This document shows positions 59,848 through 64,000 of a DNA stretch of 64,000 bases, in pieces (position 1 is the stretch's first letter; each line of letters starts with the position of its first letter). The notes under the pieces were generated by a model. The model worked only from the letters and a program-made list of their open reading frames with translations. It made no database searches and had not been told where the DNA came from. The stretch is taken from contig JADKKB010000007.1 in the NCBI GenBank assembly GCA_016720705.1, forward strand, positions 2,046,001-2,110,000, given 5' to 3'. This DNA comes from Chloracidobacterium sp. (GTDB lineage Bacteria > Acidobacteriota > Blastocatellia > Pyrinomonadales > Pyrinomonadaceae). A program made the translations under genes and the position numbers.

Positions 59848-62661
59848 TCAAGGCACGAACGAATTCGGGATCGGCAGATCGCCCGCGATGCCGAATTGTC
59901 GGATCAGGGTGCCGGCGGTGGATCGCTGGACGAACCAAGTCGCATTCGATGGCCGGAATACGCCTGCATCCTGCTTGCCGTCGCCGTCATAGTCGCCTGC
60001 GACGGGAATGTCGCCGGTTGCTCCGAAGGGGAATGAGTAGAATGAGAGGTCTTCGCTTCGTAGCACAAACCAATTGCCGTCCGCGGGCCGCCAAAACGCG
60101 ATGTCGGCTTTGCCGTCGCCGGTATAGTCGCCCTGGACCGGCTTGTCGGTCGACGTGCCGAATGTAGCCGCAAAAACCGAGCCGTTCGAACTGCGGCGGA
60201 TCCACCACTCGGCACCGCTTGCACCGTTTGGCCGAAAGATCGCGATGTCGGCATTGCCGTCGCCGTCGTAATCCGCCGGGACCGGTTTATCACCCGCGGA
60301 GCCAAATCCGATGATGTCGGTGCCGCCCGAAGACCGTTGGATGTACCAAGTGTTGGTCGAAGGCCGAAAAACTGCTGCGTCGGCTTTTCCATCGCCGTCG
60401 TAATCGGCGGGAACGGTGACGTCCGTGCCGGTGCCGAAGGGAAAGGCGTAAAACGACATATCCTCGCTGCGCAGCACAAACCAAGTGCCGCTCGACGGCC
60501 GCCAAAACGCAATGTCTGCCTTGCCGTCGCCGGTGTAGTCGGCTGGCGCCGTCCGGTCCGACGATGTGCCGAATTGAGCGGCGAAATTGCCGCCGTTTGA
60601 CGACCGCTCGTACCACCATTCGCCGACCGCCGGACGATAGATCGAGATGTCGGTTTTGCGGTCACCGTCAAAATCGAACGGAGCCGGCCGTGCCGCCGCC
60701 GTACCGAAAATTGTAAATGTGATCAGCCGCGAGACCGAAAATCCATTTGCAGAGCCTGTGTCGGTGACGTACCAACGGCCATAAAATGTTTGGCCGATGA
60801 GCGCCGCGTCATTGGGGATCGAGAGCACTGCCGAGCCAAAACCATTTTCAACGCCGGCGCCCAAAAGCGTCATTTGCACGCGTGCAAACGAGCCCGCCGC
60901 GGGGATCGTCGAACCAACTCCAGGATCAGCCGCTCCGACCACCAGCACTGCCGAGGCCGCACCGACAGTGTTTGAAACGGCGATCGTAAATCGATCATTG
61001 CCGACAACGGGCGGCTCGATCGCGATGGCATTGGGCGGAACGCCGGCGGTTCCGTCGCGGCCTGTTCCTGAGATGGTCGGGACAAACGCCGATTCGGTAA
61101 ACAGCTTTGGCCGATCAAAGGGCGGCAATTCTTGTGCGACTCGCTGATCTGTGAGCGGCCGTTTGAGAAAGGCGACGAGGGCGGCACGCTGTGCGACCGT
61201 CAGATTCAGCGGCCTAACCCGCGTATCGACATTCGGAGCCGGAAAATCGCCGCCGCGGTTGTAAAACTCGACGACGTCCTCGACCGCTGCAAACCTGCCT
61301 GTATGAAAGTAGTTGCCCCTGAGTTCGAGATTTCTGAGCGGCGGCGTTTTGAATCGCCCAATGTCCGCGCCGATACCGGTGAGGGCTCCGCGTCCCGGAT
61401 CGTCCGTGGTCGGGCGGACGCCGACGTTTTGAAAAGTATCATTCGAGAGCAGAGCCCCGCCGTGGCAAAAAGTACATTGCTGAGCTACGAATATCGTGCG
61501 GCCTTGCTCCTCTTGCGTAGTCAGCGATTCGAGCTGCGCCGACCAGCGGTCAAGCGGCGTCTGGTCCGAAAACAGTGTTCGCTCGTGCGTCGCGATCGCC
61601 ATTGCGATGCGCGCCGGCGTGACCTCGGGCGTACCGAATGCTTCCGCAAAAAGCTGTGCGTAATCGCGGCCCGAGAGCCAGTTTGAGAGCCCCGCGGGTA
61701 TATCGTGAGCAAGTGCCAGCGGCCGTGAGTTGCCGATCCGATCGACTATCGAGGGCCAATCGCGGCCGAGGTGTCCCATCTCTGCGGTGGACATCGGCGG
61801 GAAAACGGACTGGCTCTCAAGTCCGCCATAGCTTGATAGGAGCACCGAGTTGGTGATCGGATCGCGAAACTGATCTTTCGCCCGACCATCCCAAAATATA
61901 CCGTCCACCGTGTATCCGCCGTTCAGATATGAGGGAGCTTTGCGGTTCGTGACTTGCAGCCCCATACCAAATAACGGTGCCGGCGAATACGCTCCGGTAG
62001 CGTCATTCTGGGGCACGCCCGGCGAACCGAAAATATCGTCGATGGTGTTAAATGTGTTGTCCGGCCCGGGATGCCGTGTGGCGGGGCCGGTTCGCGGGTC
62101 CGAGCCGCCGGCCGCCGGCCGATGACATGTGCCGCACGAGACCGTTTTGGTTGACGAAAGCTGTTCGTCCCAAAATAGCGTCTTGCCGAGATATGCTTTT
62201 GCCGCGGTGATCGGATTTCCGGTGGGCACGTTGGGCGGTTCGAGCGGCGGAAACGGAGCTCCCGGCGAATTGTTGCCCACCGCCCGCATCCCTGCATCGC
62301 CTGCACTGAGCGGGCTGACAGCCTCTGCGTTTTCCGCACGGACCCAATAATAATATTGCTGAGCGGCGGTCGCGGTGGCGTCAAAATAGTAGTTTGCGGG
62401 CGTTGTGCCGATCGAACTTGCCGATTGCGGATCGTTGGTCACCGCCCTAAAGATGCGGTACGCGGTCGCGTAAGCGACTGGCTCCCAATGCAGTCCGACC
62501 TTGGTCGCATAGACCGAGTCTGTTGCGGTGAGTTGAAGCGGCGAATTCAGATCGGCAAAGCTGCTCCGCCCGCTGACCCGCTCCGACACGGGCCCCGCGA
62601 AAAGAGCAAACAGGCCCAGCACCAGGGCTGCCACCAGCACGCAAAGCTTTACTCGATACAA
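59848..62661 (-). CDS. Secreted di-haem cytochrome c peroxidase-like protein with FN3 and FG-GAP domains
   Basis: 937 residues from a TTG at 62661 with GGGAG 9 nt upstream. A signal peptide covers ~1-28. A fibronectin type III-like domain is at ~40-125 (VGLHWEPVAYATAYRIFRA). The cytochrome c peroxidase/MauG-like part (~150-520) has two haem c sites: CGTCH near 174 and CTFCH near 397, plus GNYFHTGRFAAVEDVVEFYN typical of the family. A beta-sandwich (~545-655) and the FG-GAP cassette (~660-937, ending PIPNSFVP) complete it. The family reduces peroxide or oxidises protein substrates in the periplasm; here an extracytoplasmic, possibly surface, role is inferred. Confidence 0.88.
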   Translation of the reverse strand: MYRVKLCVLVAALVLGLFALFAGPVSERVSGRSSFADLNSPLQLTATDSVYATKVGLHWEPVAYATAYRIFRAVTNDPQSASSIGTTPANYYFDATATAAQQYYYWVRAENAEAVSPLSAGDAGMRAVGNNSPGAPFPPLEPPNVPTGNPITAAKAYLGKTLFWDEQLSSTKTVSCGTCHRPAAGGSDPRTGPATRHPGPDNTFNTIDDIFGSPGVPQNDATGAYSPAPLFGMGLQVTNRKAPSYLNGGYTVDGIFWDGRAKDQFRDPITNSVLLSSYGGLESQSVFPPMSTAEMGHLGRDWPSIVDRIGNSRPLALAHDIPAGLSNWLSGRDYAQLFAEAFGTPEVTPARIAMAIATHERTLFSDQTPLDRWSAQLESLTTQEEQGRTIFVAQQCTFCHGGALLSNDTFQNVGVRPTTDDPGRGALTGIGADIGRFKTPPLRNLELRGNYFHTGRFAAVEDVVEFYNRGGDFPAPNVDTRVRPLNLTVAQRAALVAFLKRPLTDQRVAQELPPFDRPKLFTESAFVPTISGTGRDGTAGVPPNAIAIEPPVVGNDRFTIAVSNTVGAASAVLVVGAADPGVGSTIPAAGSFARVQMTLLGAGVENGFGSAVLSIPNDAALIGQTFYGRWYVTDTGSANGFSVSRLITFTIFGTAAARPAPFDFDGDRKTDISIYRPAVGEWWYERSSNGGNFAAQFGTSSDRTAPADYTGDGKADIAFWRPSSGTWFVLRSEDMSFYAFPFGTGTDVTVPADYDGDGKADAAVFRPSTNTWYIQRSSGGTDIIGFGSAGDKPVPADYDGDGNADIAIFRPNGASGAEWWIRRSSNGSVFAATFGTSTDKPVQGDYTGDGKADIAFWRPADGNWFVLRSEDLSFYSFPFGATGDIPVAGDYDGDGKQDAGVFRPSNATWFVQRSTAGTLIRQFGIAGDLPIPNSFVP

Positions 62662-62834
62662 ATTAACAAACTCCCGATCAACGAGCTCTGCTCGCCAAGA
62701 CCCACGCCACCTGACATTCTAACACCCGACCTTTTCAGCAATCAATCCCGCAAACTCCCCACGTTACCAAGGAGGCGGGGCAACGAGCCGATTTAGATCT
62801 TCGAGCCCGCATTTCGAGAGCTAACGTCGTGGCA

Positions 62835-64000
62835 TTATCGCACGAATGCTGACGGAACCGGCGTGTCGCCGGCGGCGCCGAATTGGGTGATCACGGTTCC
62901 GCCGCCTGAGTTGGCGATGAACCACTGGCTGCCGGGCTGGCGGAATATGGCTGCGTCAAACTTACCGTCGCCGTCAAAATCGCCCGCTGACGGCACGTCG
63001 CCGTTTGACCCGAACGGGAACGCGTAATACGACGAATCCTCGCTCCTGAGTACGTACCAAAAGCCGTTCGGTCGCCAAAACGCAATGTCTGCTTTGCCGT
63101 CTCCAGTCCAGTCGCCGGGCACGGCCAGGTCGGATGATGTCCCAAATGTGGCCGCATATGTTCCGCCGGTAGATCTCGAGATCCACCATTCGGCACCCGA
63201 CGCTCCGACGGGGCGAAAGATGGCGATGTCAGCCTTGCCGTCGCCGTCATAGTCTGCTGCGACGGGCCGGTCGCCGGCTGCGCCGAATTGCGTGATCGAT
63301 ATTTGCGAGTCGGACGAACGCCTTACATACCACGTCGATCCCGCGGGCCGGAAAATGGCCGCGTCGGCCTTGCCATCGCCGTCATAATCCGCCGGCATCG
63401 GCACGTCGCCGTCTGAGCCGAAGGGAAACGCATAGTACGTCAGATCCTCGCTTCTGAGCACATACCACGTCCCGCTTGACGGCCGCCACAGAGCGATATC
63501 GGCCTTGCCGTCACCGGTAAAATCGGCCGGGGCGATCCGGTCGCCCGTCGAGCCAAACTGAGCGGCAAATACGCCTGAGCCGCCGCTTTTCGATATCCAC
63601 CATTCGCTCACGCCGGGCCGAAAGACGGACAGATCGGTCTTGCCGTCACCGTCAAAATCGAACGGAGCGGGGAGCGTCAAAACCGAGGGTGCGGTCTGAT
63701 TGTAAAACAGCTTGACGTAACCGGCGGTCGATGTGGTAAATCCGGCTATGATGTCGGTCTTCTGATCGCTGTCGAGATCGGCGGTCGTAAGGGTCGTGGC
63801 CTCGACGCCGGCGGTCCACATCCGCTCCTGACCGAGAGAGCCGTGTCCATTATTGAGTAGCGTTACGATCGTATTTCTGCCGGCGATGACGCCGACGTCC
63901 GGAACGCCGTCCTGATTCCAGTCGCCGATCGCGATGCGGAGTGCCCAGGCCTGCGTTATCTGAGAGTTCAGGCCGCTGCCAAACGTACCGTTACCCGCTC
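62835..64000 (-). CDS. FG-GAP repeat protein, N-terminus beyond the window
   Basis: The frame is open from the right edge to the stop at 62835 (~388 residues visible). The part upstream of the ATG at 63821 also codes sensibly (RIAIGDWNQDGVPDVGVIAG), so the true start is outside. The upstream part is a conventional FG-GAP/VCBS propeller with DWNQDGVPD and DLDSDQKTD loops. From ~63665 the standard six-blade cassette follows, ending PVPSAFVR. Conserved calcium-type loops DxDGDGKxD are complete. Probably secreted; function unknown. Confidence 0.85.
   Translation of the reverse strand, partial: AGNGTFGSGLNSQITQAWALRIAIGDWNQDGVPDVGVIAGRNTIVTLLNNGHGSLGQERMWTAGVEATTLTTADLDSDQKTDIIAGFTTSTAGYVKLFYNQTAPSVLTLPAPFDFDGDGKTDLSVFRPGVSEWWISKSGGSGVFAAQFGSTGDRIAPADFTGDGKADIALWRPSSGTWYVLRSEDLTYYAFPFGSDGDVPMPADYDGDGKADAAIFRPAGSTWYVRRSSDSQISITQFGAAGDRPVAADYDGDGKADIAIFRPVGASGAEWWISRSTGGTYAATFGTSSDLAVPGDWTGDGKADIAFWRPNGFWYVLRSEDSSYYAFPFGSNGDVPSAGDFDGDGKFDAAIFRQPGSQWFIANSGGGTVITQFGAAGDTPVPSAFVR

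Overview
The window looks like part of a chromosome from the Acidobacteriota, most likely class Blastocatellia (Pyrinomonadales-like). This rests on gene content, not on a marker gene. It holds three ECF sigma factor / Ser-Thr kinase-TPR gene pairs, many very long secreted repeat proteins, about 275-residue C-terminal FG-GAP cassettes, and tail-fibre (S74) proteins. I see no rRNA, tRNA, CRISPR array, transposase or phage structural operon.

Layout. 1-1057 is the 5' part of a secreted PPC/BACON protein on the minus strand, cut by the window edge. 1.4-4.8 kb is sigma/kinase pair I. 4.8-11.8 kb holds minus-strand secreted proteins: a delta-60 propeller with an FG-GAP tail, a hypothetical protein, a carboxypeptidase-regulatory-like protein and an Asp-box repeat protein. 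11.8-15.2 kb is sigma/kinase pair II. 15.2-21.0 kb holds a frameshifted M28 aminopeptidase/FG-GAP gene and a beta-helix/BACON/FG-GAP gene translationally coupled to a small HTH protein. Divergent from these is a CadC-like winged-helix/TPR regulator (21.1-23.0 kb). 23-34.3 kb is a minus-strand block of FG-GAP and S74 fibre genes plus a three-gene operon of secreted proteins. 34.4-37.3 kb is sigma/kinase pair III. 37.5-53.2 kb holds a giant DUF5650-type repeat protein, a near-identical but frameshifted second copy of the 23-24 kb FG-GAP gene, and more fibre genes with several orphan fragments between them. 53.5-59.8 kb is conventional plus-strand genes: heptosyltransferase, PEMT/ICMT-like methyltransferase, DUF3108, DUF4912, a toxin-antitoxin pair and a GH57 glucan branching enzyme. 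59.8-64 kb returns to secreted FG-GAP proteins, including a di-haem cytochrome c peroxidase fusion.

How it may work together. Two promoter-like motifs recur upstream of the secreted-protein genes and of two of the kinases. Class A is TGANCC-N17-CGCGTAGT, found six times with identical spacing. Class B is TGAAAW-N16-CGCGTYT, found four times with identical spacing. In pairs II (class A) and III (class B) the -35 element begins with the TGA stop codon of the sigma gene and drives the kinase. I infer two parallel kinase-linked ECF sigma circuits, each controlling its own set of surface proteins. The surface genes look built by shuffling a few N-terminal and C-terminal modules, with duplications, frameshifts and orphan heads and tails left behind.
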